Assembly (NCBI RefSeq): GCF_029227915.1
Contig: NC_079885.1
Span: 27,653,001 to 27,717,000, forward strand
Direction: 5' to 3'
Length of the DNA: 64,000 nt
Origin: Hydractinia symbiolongicarpus
Taxonomy: Eukaryota > Cnidaria > Hydrozoa > Anthoathecata > Hydractiniidae
In this document: piece after piece, positions 57,701-64,000 of the stretch
Layout: every line of letters starts with the position of its first letter
Position numbering within the stretch: position 1 is the first letter of the stretch
Notes under the pieces: generated by a model
What the model was told of the DNA's origin: nothing
Database searches by the model: none
Seen by the model: only the letters and a program-made list of their open reading frames with translations
Position numbers and translations under genes: made by a program

Positions 57701-59523
57701 TTTACTTGTGCTCTGCCCCCATGCACAGCTACATTAGTAAGTAATGTATTTTTTTGTTCTGTTTTGTTTTTATTGTTCCAACTCCTTATTCATTTTTTCC
57801 GTACTAGATAGAATACATTATCTAAATTTACTCACCTTCAATTGGAATCAAATGAGTTTTACTTTCACTGTCAACTAACGTAACTGATAACCCATTAATC
57901 GATTTGGCAATGTGATTGTAAATAATCAGGATTAGTGTCCCTTCTTCTTCTTCCACAATGTAATCGTTGTCGACATGAAGTTCTTTTGATTCTATCGCAA
58001 AATTTTCAGTAATGATGACTTGTACACTTTTCCTAGACCAGTGGGAGCAGCCATCTTCAAATTGTATTAGAAAATCTCCTCGGAAATTTTTTAATAGTAT
58101 ATAACTAAGAAAAACATTAAAATTTAAATTAGAATAATAAGTAACTGTATGAAATATTGTCCTAAAAAACAATAAAATCTTATTTTCTGAAAGAAAGGTA
58201 TCTTCTTTCTAGGCCGTTTTAAGTCAATAGTGTTTAAGTGACAAGATTTTGAACGACACGATGACAACAAAGGACTTTACTGTTCCCATTCCGTCTTTCA
58301 ATCATAATTGTTTTGAATGTTCCTAACTCCGTTTTGAGTTTTTTTTACATCAACTTGAATATAAATAGTCCATTCTTTAAGTTATTTAGATTTTACTTAA
58401 TGTTGTCTTTGTTTTTATTTACTTTACATTTTTGTATTTCGATCAGTGCTGTCATAATTTCAATCTGCTGTACTCTTATCGCTGATGACTCTCCTATGCA
58501 TTGAAATCATTACAGAAAAGTGATTTAGTTACACAAAGATAAAGTTGAATTTAATTGAATGGTAATTTATTTACTTTACCATATTTGCCTTTTATGTTAA
58601 GTTGACAGAATTAATTTAATGATGGAACAATATAGAAAAAGAATTACACACCTGGGTTGTTCTTTTATAGTTTCTTCCAACTGAGAACTCTTCTGATCAC
58701 ATGATGATGAAGAAATAGTTTGCTTTACTATTTCCACTTCGGCTGCTAATCGATTATAATTCTCTTTATTCTCTTTAATACCACCTTTGTTTTGCTGAAT
58801 ATTGTCTTTATTTGCTTTGATGTCATCTTGATTTTGTTTAATACCATCTTCGTTTTGCAGAATATTGTCTTTATTTGCTTTGATGTCATCTTGATTTTGT
58901 TTTATATTTTCTTGGTTGTCTTTTTGATTAAAATATTGAATTTCAATCTTTGCTTTTATAACTTCGATTTTAAATAAGTCTAAGTCATTCAAGCAACCAG
59001 ATTTCAAATCTTTAATTTTCGTTATGTCGTATCCGAGTCTTCTTAATATACCTTCTATGGCATTCCATAGCTGATTATATTGTGCTGAACTCATTGCTCT
59101 TCCATGCATAACATTATTGCGCTCATTTCTGATTCGAATGATGTCAGCACCGACACTGAAATCATTTGGTTGCGGTGTTCTGGTCCTCCATCCACCAATT
59201 GGTGCTTGTATACCGTGACAACAATTAATTAGAACGTCACATAAAATAGTGATGTCAAACAATTCCGAATCTGTTTCCTTATCTTGCGGAAAAACGATTT
59301 CCAGCTGATCTCTTTTCAGATGGTTTAAATGTTTCTTATATTTTTTCAATGACAAATATAAATGTTTCTTATCCCTTGGCATGTTGCCACGGGCATGATC
59401 ATGTAAAATTTCACGTAAGTGGTCACAACATTCATTGAGAAGTGTGACCAATTTAATTTGATATTCATTGTTAGTGATCAATGCGTGGTGAGAAGATCCT
59501 GTTGGAGGTACTGCTGTTGCCAT
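45261..59523 (-). CDS. HEPN - SF1/Schlafen-like helicase - FN3 - ankyrin protein, six exons (about 1480 aa)
   Basis: Six exons join with matching phases: 59523-58652, 58104-57836, 57371-54863, 54448-54182, 54083-54052, 45754-45261, totalling 4443 bases (1481 codons with stop). Domains in order: DZIP3-type HEPN (about residues 15-190, motif R135-N-x3-H140), coiled coil (about 200-270), an unassigned beta-rich segment (291-380), an NTPase module with Walker A GPLGSGKT (691-698), LIIDE (786-790), poly-Q/P insert (about 898-930), helicase-C-like TIEGSRGVEA (1083-1092) and EAMSRATQNLVLV (1112-1124), FN3 (about 1217-1305) and three to four ankyrin repeats (about 1325-1480). HEPN RNxxxH domains are often RNases; the helicase module resembles the Schlafen/DUF2075 group. 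A cytoplasmic nucleic-acid or pathogen sensor is my inference. Every junction is GT-AG and no lesion was seen. Confidence 0.88.
46160..46258. mobile_element. MITE of the CCTCGTCCCCAGG family, copy 4
   Basis: CCAACCTAGTCTAACACTTT is followed by CGTCCCCAGGGATTTTT, and the right end reads GGAAACGAGGCTGG. About 100 bp, in the last intron of the HEPN-helicase gene. Confidence 0.55.
46333..46430. mobile_element. MITE of the CCTCGTCCCCAGG family, copy 5
   Basis: GTCTAATCTAGCACTCTTGT and CCCTAGGGATTTTTTTATCT parallel copy 4; the right end reads AACCGAGGCTGGCTAG. Confidence 0.55.
46611..47213. repeat. Tandem duplication, 286-bp unit
   Basis: ACACAGCTCTTAGTAAATA starts at 46611 and 46897. Both copies carry CTACTGCTTTTATCAAAATT, GAATGAAACATATTCGTTTT and GACACGCGATCGGTT in the same order, with small indels. 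Intronic, non-coding. Confidence 0.9.
47278..48312. repeat. Tandem duplication of about 600 bp, second copy split by copia
   Basis: Copy 1 (47278-47830) and copy 2 (47923-48312, continuing at 52389-52470) share TTTGCTTATGATTGTTT, AACGAGGCTGTAGTCGTTAT and AAGAGTTTT, CAAAGTGATCAACTT, a TTTAAGTATG-CCGAGAG block and TACATTTACAAAATAT. The copia element interrupts copy 2 within CAGCAAGCTTTAG. Confidence 0.85.
48313..48485 (+). repeat. Copia 5' LTR (173 bp)
   Basis: From TGTTGAAATATG to TTTTTATCA. It lacks a GCATTATATTACGCAC segment and an AGAAAA segment present in the 3' LTR. Confidence 0.92.
48486..48501 (+). promoter_or_regulatory. Copia primer-binding site for half initiator-tRNA-Met
   Basis: GGTTATGGGCCCAGAC lies directly after the 5' LTR. 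Fourteen of these bases are complementary to the anticodon arm of eukaryotic initiator tRNA-Met (CTGGGCCCATAACC), the internal priming mode known for Drosophila copia. Confidence 0.85.
48562..49206 (+). pseudogene. Copia Gag (UBN2-type) N-terminal part
   Basis: From ATG 48562 the frame reads MATEDATFKIEKLTAENYHS, the usual start of copia Gag with the Y-x2-W motif, and runs through the retrotrans_gag region (ENLEKHFQQKT, ALETIAEDNLTWD). It goes out of frame just before the zinc knuckle and stops at 49206; the knuckle continues in the next frame. Gag would form the particle shell. Confidence 0.88.
49097..50305 (+). pseudogene. Copia zinc knuckle, protease and integrase, frameshifted
   Basis: The frame carries a CHYCKKPGHYARDY knuckle whose last Cys is Tyr, the aspartic protease WWIDSGASSHMT, the integrase HHCC region LWHQRYGHLG...CEGYAMGKQ whose last Cys is also Tyr, and the catalytic core from RSDVCGPM to SDDGGEYFS. 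An indel near 50255-50275 shifts it out of frame; TIPYSPQQNGVAERMNRTLL follows in another frame. Both Cys-to-Tyr changes fit a TGT/TGC to TAT transition. Neither enzyme could be complete. Confidence 0.88.
50487..51743 (+). pseudogene. Copia reverse transcriptase
   Basis: The frame begins inside the integrase C-terminal region (FGCKTYVHISESKR), passes a variable acidic linker and contains the RVT_2 reverse transcriptase: WVFKHKRDAKGE, KARLVAQGYSQKPGVDY, QMDVKTAFLNGDLEEEIFV, SLYGLKQSARCW and the YVDDLLIAS catalytic box. It is the best preserved part of the element. TAA at 51741 interrupts it before the RNase H; the same frame continues PNTKFKKLSDDEE. The start shown is not a native start, since Pol is made as a polyprotein. 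Confidence 0.9.
51744..52138 (+). pseudogene. Copia RNase H remnant
   Basis: RT sequence resumes as YQSVIGWLTYASIGTRPDLS and breaks near 51893. The RNase H tail restarts as EDNQGAIAFAKNPAYH, stop, RTKHIDIKYHYIRDAVSTKE and ends ADLLTKGLPRP...VTKIH. The first part of RNase H is deleted. Confidence 0.85.
52189..52383 (+). repeat. Copia 3' LTR (195 bp)
   Basis: Preceded by the purine tract AAGTGGGAG. TGTTGAAATATG to TTTTTATCA, 22 bp longer than the 5' LTR because of two segments. Confidence 0.92.
52471..54051. other. Intron sequence of the HEPN-helicase gene
   Basis: AT-rich; no exon in phase with the gene model and no repeat was recognised. Confidence 0.5.
54052..54083 (-). CDS. Exon 5: 32-base micro-exon
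   Basis: Bounded by TTTTTTTAG and GAAG/GTAAGA, it reads ERPNVMGFQFE between the FN3 exon and the ankyrin exon with correct phase on both sides. It was found only by phase matching, which strengthens the six-exon model. Confidence 0.75.
54182..54448 (-). CDS. Exon 4: fibronectin type III domain
   Basis: One symmetric-phase exon codes about 89 residues: YPPGKVSNI start, SCILRWQQ with the conserved Trp, an internal W and Y, then the GETCKFCVVAKNHLGVSD strand-F/G motif. All are typical of FN3. It follows the helicase directly and precedes a 32-base exon. FN3 domains next to an intracellular ATPase are unusual in animals. Confidence 0.85.
54863..57371 (-). CDS. Exon 3: P-loop NTPase / helicase module
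   Basis: The acceptor TTTTTTTAATTAG opens the exon and the frame continues from exon 2 as DIALVRAHKCTTSYFDVR. The ATG at 57216 is internal (residue 433). Motif I GPLGSGKT, motif II LIIDELN, a LKLNRAMRTT block, and late motifs TTIEGSRGVEA and MSRATQNLVLV follow the order of UvrD-like and Schlafen-like helicases. A 500-residue region upstream of the P-loop shows no clear domain. The donor is AAAAA/GTAAGT. No stop or frameshift is seen. Confidence 0.88.
55723..55821 (-). repeat. Poly-Gln/Pro codon repeat inside the helicase
   Basis: CAG/CAA-rich sequence encodes runs of Gln with Arg and one PPPPP between the two halves of the NTPase module (residues about 898-930). It probably forms a disordered linker and may vary in length between alleles. 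Confidence 0.85.
57836..58104 (-). CDS. Exon 2: unassigned beta-rich segment
   Basis: An acceptor TTTTTCTTAG and donor GAAG/GTGAGT bound 269 bases. The frame joins exon 1 as a Ser codon and exon 3 as Asp. It contains GDFLIQFEDGCSHW and alternating hydrophobic strands ending SVTLVDSESKTHLIPIE. The pattern suggests a small beta-sandwich, perhaps immunoglobulin-like, but I cannot name the family. Confidence 0.8.
58652..59523 (-). CDS. Exon 1: HEPN domain and coiled coil
   Basis: Starts at ATG 59523 (MATAVPP). A possible acceptor (TTATAG) 11 bases upstream suggests a non-coding first exon. Codes residues 1-290 plus two bases. The HEPN core carries GWRTRTPQPNDF and IRIRNERNNVMHGR. Residues 209-250 are two copies of a 21-residue repeat (QNQDDIKANKDNI plus eight more residues), equal to three heptads each. 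The donor is CAG/GTGTGT. Related HEPN domains occur in DZIP3 and in many invertebrate NACHT proteins as N-terminal modules. Confidence 0.9.
58774..58899 (-). repeat. 63-bp in-frame tandem duplication in the coiled coil
   Basis: Two 21-codon units differ at three or four codons (LQNED against QQNKG). The period of 63 bp keeps frame and heptad register, so copy number could vary without breaking the protein. Confidence 0.85.
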
Positions 59524-61499
59524 GACTATAATATCTATAAGATAATTTCAATTTTAATTCAAGAAATATCAATAAAAGTTTTTCATACTGTTTATCAACA
59601 AAATTACTAGAAGTTCATGGAAATTCGCCTATCGCAACAAAGTCGATAGAGATACATTGCATTTGTTATTTTGTGTCCTGTAGCAACATTAGATCAATTA
59701 ATTAAAAGAACAGCACACCCGCGTTGACGTTCTTTCTTCAAAAATGCTCTTAACAGAACGTTTCTTCTGTTTCTACATATAATGTTTATTAGTGCGTTTG
59801 TTCGTTGTTTCTACGAAACAAATCATAGTTTTAATACTATTAAATTAATTATTCAGCATATAGGTTGTAGTATACCGATAAACAATTTGTAAAATGGCTA
59901 TTTTTAATTTTACCGTATTGCTTTATATGTTTTTCATCACAACTTTTTTAAACTGATGTGAGATCACATTTTTTACTTTCTCTTACAATAATATTAGAGA
60001 AAGGGTGACTATATAACGAATTCTTTACAACTTAAGACTTCACAGTGTCCCAATTTGTTTTTAAGATATAATTTTGCGGGTTAAAGTTCTGTATAACTGA
60101 TTTTTGAATAGTTTGAAAAAACAAAAGATAAGATTGGAATTTGAAGTCCGTTTTCGAACTTTGCTCCACTCTACCCCTCTTTACTTCTTCAGTCTGAATG
60201 GAAACACTCCAGCTTGTGCTTTAACACCCATGTGTCACCACAGTCTATTTACGCAACGTTATCAGTAAGGAAAACAGCCCAAGGCTTTTAAAAATATACA
60301 TAAACTTAAATTCCGTCAAAGTGCGAGTATAATAAGACATTTGGCTATTTGGCAGGCCAGTCAAATGATCATGTAATTATTCAGTTGAGTCAAGAGATAT
60401 ATCAAACCTTATTGATCTCAGCACAGCATTCGCTACAGTTAGTCATAAAATGTGTGTTTTTTATGGGTTAACGACTAGTCTATATTAGGATACTCACTGT
60501 GTCAAATGGTAGCTGCAAATGGTGACGGGAATATTTTCGTGGATATTCCTGGCAGATGAATTCTTGTAAATTTTTTCACGGGATAACGACTAGTTTGTAG
60601 TAATAAGCACACTTCGAGAGAACTAATTTACTTATTTAATCCTTTATCATAATATGGTGACAGTGTATAAGAAGAATGGGTTGTTTTCATTTTCTTTTGA
60701 AGCCGCTAAAACCGTTATGTCTAATTTGTTAACTTTATCGACGTTACGTCACGACGTTAAAGCCTTTTAGACTGCCGTCAATCCATTATGAAATTAGCGA
60801 AGCCATTGCATTGCACTTTTGAGTGTGAGGCTAAAAAAGGGATATCTTTTAAACGCAACTGGCATCAGCTGCTCCACCCTAGGTAACTGGGTATTACCTA
60901 CATTCAAAACTGGATTAATTAACCAGCGCTGTTTGCGACAAAAAGCAGACATCTCTGTTCACTTTCCCTTTTTTATCACGTTCAACACAAAATTTGATGA
61001 AAATTCAAATGGTGTCTAATAAAAATTCGAAAAATAAATAAAACTACAATAATACTATTTAATAGTTATTATACTGTTCGCATTTCGTGTTTCCGCAACA
61101 CGACTTTTTTTCTCGCGCGCAAGCAGACAAATAGAATACGGCTTTTATTAAAGAGATCAAAGAATGTTGACACAAATGTCTGTGGTCTGGTGAGTACTCT
61201 TTACAGATGACGCATGTGATTAAAATAAACCTTCGCAAGTAAACCACATATAAATATTTGTGATAAAAAAAACTTTAGACAGTTAACCTGAAATAGCTGA
61301 CCGGTAAATGATAAAAATGATCATAAAGCAAAATAAATTCAAAACTAGACTTATTTAAACCGAAGTTGCGCAAAATTTTTCAAAAAGGTTTTTACGCGTT
61401 ATAAAGGTACTGCCCGGTAAAAAATCAAAACTTGATATTAGTTACATGGAAAAGTAAAGAAAAAAGTATTTTAAATACAACCAAAATTGTCTCTCATAA
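59524..61499. other. Upstream region of the HEPN-helicase gene, no other gene seen
   Basis: The minus-strand sequence immediately upstream of ATG 59523 is AT-rich with a possible acceptor at 59534. No TATA or initiator could be fixed. The remainder is unassigned. Confidence 0.4.
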
Positions 61500-61651
61500 A
61501 GGTGGGTTTCCATTAGAGCGAATCTTCCTATAGATCTAAAATTACACAAAATTTTAGTGCGACAGGAGTTCAACGCTGTAAATGAGTTTCAAATTATTAT
61601 TCAAATTATTATTTGTGCGAAATTTTCTTATGTGAACACACGCATTTCAAG

Positions 61652-61789
61652 ATGGCAGACAGTTCAGAAAAAAGAAGAAGCTGTGGCCTTAATAGTAAAA
61701 AAAAGAGACGAAGAAAATCGCCATTTTCTCGTGTTCGTCAAATTTATAGAGAAAGAGAATTGAAAGGAGTGCATAATCAACTGCTTTAA
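61652..61789 (+). pseudogene. Harbinger transposase N-terminal fragment
   Basis: MADSSEKRRS starts 45 codons rich in Lys/Arg, including SPFSRVRQIYRERELKGVHN, which matches the N-terminal linker of PIF/Harbinger transposases. After the stop at 61787 similar sequence continues for a short way in the same frame (EVKLHNEGNSCHL), then ends. The DDE nuclease domain is missing. Confidence 0.55.
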
Positions 61790-61995
61790 GAAGTGAAATT
61801 GCACAATGAGGGTAATAGTTGTCATCTTGGCCAAACTTGGTGATTTTGTTGTAGGGTCATTCTTGTTATTTATATAATTTCAACCGCCGCCTCCGAATAA
61901 GAATCAATATCCTCCTCATCCTCCGGAGCCGTTATATTTGATTTTGTGTCTCTAATTTGAATACTTATCAAGCCAAGACAAAAAAGAGTATTCCT

Positions 61996-62395
61996 TTAAA
62001 ATTTGACACACGATTCAAGGTCAGCCAAACCTGACACCGATGCAGATTTCCTTTTTAGGTTATTCCTTTCCTTTCTGTATCTTTTTTTAAGTTGTCTCAT
62101 CTTTGAAAAGCTTAACTTTAAAACAGTTGTATTTAAAAACATTTTTCCAATTAAGTAATAGAACAAGCTGAATACGCTCAAGGTTTAACAGCGCAAAAAT
62201 ATAGCGCATTGAACTGACGAAAAAGGATAAACTTTACCCTCTTCACATCCTAATTCATCCTCAACCTCCCTCCAAGCATTTGCCACTCGATCTTTTTCTC
62301 GATACTCCTTTGCAACTTTTTTCGTATAGACGTAATAAAATTTCGAACAGCCTCTGCTAAGTACTCATCTTCCCTTTAAGTTGCACCTATTTGTT
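61996..62395 (-). pseudogene. MADF-domain (Myb/SANT-like) Harbinger protein, two exons
   Basis: Reading leftward from about 62395: YYVYTKKVAKEYREKDRVAN then AWREVEDELGCEEG ends at a GTAAAG donor (62238). A second exon near 62105-61996 gives MRQLKKRYRKERNNLKRKSA and a short tail. Together they form a MADF domain, the DNA-binding partner of Harbinger transposase. The N-terminus has no clear start and the region after SCVKF stops, so it is probably inactive. Confidence 0.6.
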
Positions 62396-62985
62396 TTTCC
62401 CATTTAATAAAAACTTGTTTTACAACACTGCTTGCTTCATAACACATATGAAACTATTTCTTGTGCTCAACACGTGTAAGCATGTGCTGAAGTTACACTT
62501 CAATAGAATCTATTCAATTTCTTTAAAAGGACATTCGATATTTCGTTGAAGTTGCGCTTTCGGGCGAAAACTCAGAGCGATAAATCTTAAAACTTTGTGA
62601 TAATTGTCGCTCTAACTATCGCACTGAAATTGGGCGATAAGAGCAAAAAAAAGTGTCGCTCTGGAATTTCCACCAGTGCGAAAAAAAATCAATGGGTCAA
62701 AAAAGCCAGAGCGATAAGAGAACTCGCACTGATGGAAATCCAGCTTAAGTTTAAACAGAATTTGTTTACTTGACCATGCCATTCTCAATCCTCATCTTTA
62801 CTGAACTTCGAAAGCGGAAAAGGACTGGGTAAAAACATTAATATGCGCAATTTATGCAAGGACGTATTCATTGATTTACCCCGTGTAGAGATTGGCGCAT
62901 GCAGTTAGAGAAATAAAGAAAAAATGTTAATGATATTTCCAATAGAATTTTTTTACAATTATCAATCATGTTCACAAACAGAAAT

Positions 62986-63602
62986 GTAAACATAATTGAA
63001 TTTCAGTTTGAGCCAGAACGACTCAATAACAAACAACAAATTCCCTCTTATAATGACAATTAAGCAGACACACCAGATCAGTGAGTGGTGCCTATGTGCA
63101 AAAGCGGAGAGGATGCCTATAGCTGTTGACTGTTTATGCTGTAACGAGGTGGACACTATAATTACTTCCAGCTACGCTACCTATAAAATTTGACCTCACA
63201 TTTTTCTTTTGGTTGTATTATAAATGAGCGCCTGGGTATAAGGTTTCTGTTGTGTTTTTGATAAGAAATGTATAACAGAGCACGAAGATTTCAACGCTGT
63301 TGTGATTTTAAACAACACTTTGTGGACAGCGATAGTCGCTCTTCACAATCAGGAAAGCCGTAGACTTAAAAAAAAGGACGAAGTTTCTAACAAATAAGCC
63401 GCTAGCACTCTTGCTTCTAATCTTTTTTGAAGATGATATTTTTAGATCTTATCGATATGCGGCATACCGCCAATTTTATTGGTTTGTTCATAACCACTTG
63501 GGAAAAGGTGTTCGTCGGGTGATACCATCTTGTGTCGTGTCTAGGATACGTAGAGAATATCCAGGTTCGAATAGTGGTGTATACTGGCTTCAAAGAAAGT
63601 GA
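62986..63602 (+). pseudogene. P2X7-intracellular-domain-like sequence, frameshifted
   Basis: Family blocks appear in order in different frames: FQFEPERLNN after a TTTCAG acceptor-like site (62999), EWCLCAKAERMPIAVDCLCC (63084-63145), CITEHEDFNAVVILNNTLW (63269-63325) and [15 protein letters not shown]...[17 protein letters not shown] (63449-63565). This Cys/His-rich domain is the C-terminal cytoplasmic part of P2X7 receptors and is found alone or in repeats in many cnidarian genes. At least two frameshifts and a stop lie between the blocks, and one zinc-ligand-like Cys is replaced (AKAERMP). No channel part is present. Confidence 0.7.
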
Positions 63603-63667
63603 ATAAATACCTAAAATTGATTTTTCTCACACAAATTAAGTTGACAACGAGAATATTTGATTGTAAA

Positions 63668-63885
63668 TTAAAAATAACAGGCTTTTTCAGAAGAGGCGTG
63701 CGATCGCACGCGCATGCCTTGGCACACGCGTAAAACACGTGCGATGGCACCCTTCGAAATAATTTTTGGAGACTCGTCAGACAAAATGCCCGCCACATTT
63801 CCAGCTTGTTCGGAGATGTCCTTAGCTCGTTTAGAACGTTCATCGGACAAAACGTCGATAGATTTCCGTCTTGGTCGAACACTTT
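63668..63885 (-). CDS. Possible coding fragment, unknown
   Basis: The minus-strand frame VRPRRKSIDVLSDERSKRAK continues DISEQAGNVAGILSDES and runs to a stop at 63668. Its composition is protein-like, and a GRPR..-like start followed by SKR resembles small transposon-associated proteins of cnidarians. An overlapping frame of 113 codons on the same strand is less convincing. It may extend beyond the window. Confidence 0.3.
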
Positions 63886-64000
63886 TTATCCATCAGCAAG
63901 CCTATTCATAGCCAACCTGACCATCCTAGCTAATTCACCGACTCCTGACTTATTTAAAAGAACTACGTAGACATGAATCTCTTTTGCCTGACCCCTTCGT

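Larger units (their letters stand above)
61500..62745. mobile_element. PIF/Harbinger-type DNA transposon, decayed
   Basis: TAA flanks both ends (61497-61499, 62746-62748), fitting the TWA target of PIF/Harbinger. The inverted repeats start AGGTGGGTTTCCATTAG and, from the right, AGCTGGATTTCCATCAG; 18 of 22 bases match, ending GCGA. Inside are a transposase N-terminal fragment on the plus strand and a MADF-domain gene on the minus strand, the usual two-gene content. The DDE catalytic region is absent. Extra GAGCGATAA/TCGCTCT blocks near 62570-62720 may be subterminal binding sites. Confidence 0.85.

Overview
This is eukaryotic nuclear DNA. It is AT-rich, intron-bearing and crowded with transposable elements. 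The gene and element content fits an early-branching metazoan, most likely a cnidarian: Penelope-like elements (PLEs) with GIY-YIG domains, a CR1/L2-group LINE with a 2A-like peptide, PIF/Harbinger with a MADF gene, a P2X7-intracellular-domain-like fragment and a DZIP3-type HEPN protein. That assignment is inference; no rRNA or mitochondrial marker is present.

Layout. 1-9412: tandem satellite of about 364-374 bp monomers, split by a full-length but nonsense-mutated LINE (1908-5560). After the LINE the satellite is organised as an exact 737-bp two-monomer higher-order repeat. 9420-45000: gene-poor DNA holding decayed mobile elements (a nested foldback MITE, a piggyBac-type MITE with TTAA target site, a pogo-like end, two PLE remnants, a compact non-autonomous Helitron, other foldbacks), several diverged tandem arrays, a 30-bp minisatellite, and a 130-bp repeat present twice without mismatch. 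That repeat carries the two halves of a tRNA-like fold in circularly permuted order.

45261-59523, minus strand: the one apparently intact host gene. Six exons join with matching splice phases into about 1480 codons. They encode an N-terminal HEPN domain (RNxxxH intact), a coiled coil, an unassigned beta-rich segment, a superfamily-1/Schlafen-like P-loop helicase module with an internal poly-Q/P insert, a fibronectin type III domain and C-terminal ankyrin repeats. The order (candidate RNase, ATPase switch, recognition repeats) resembles an innate-immune sensor in which a helicase replaces the NACHT/NB-ARC ATPase. Its last intron (8.3 kb) holds a degraded Ty1/copia retrotransposon with complete LTRs and a 5-bp target duplication, two tandem duplications and a locally expanded MITE family.

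61500-64000: a PIF/Harbinger-type element with TAA target duplication carrying a transposase N-terminal fragment and a MADF gene, then a disrupted P2X7-intracellular-domain-like sequence and a possible coding fragment at the right edge.
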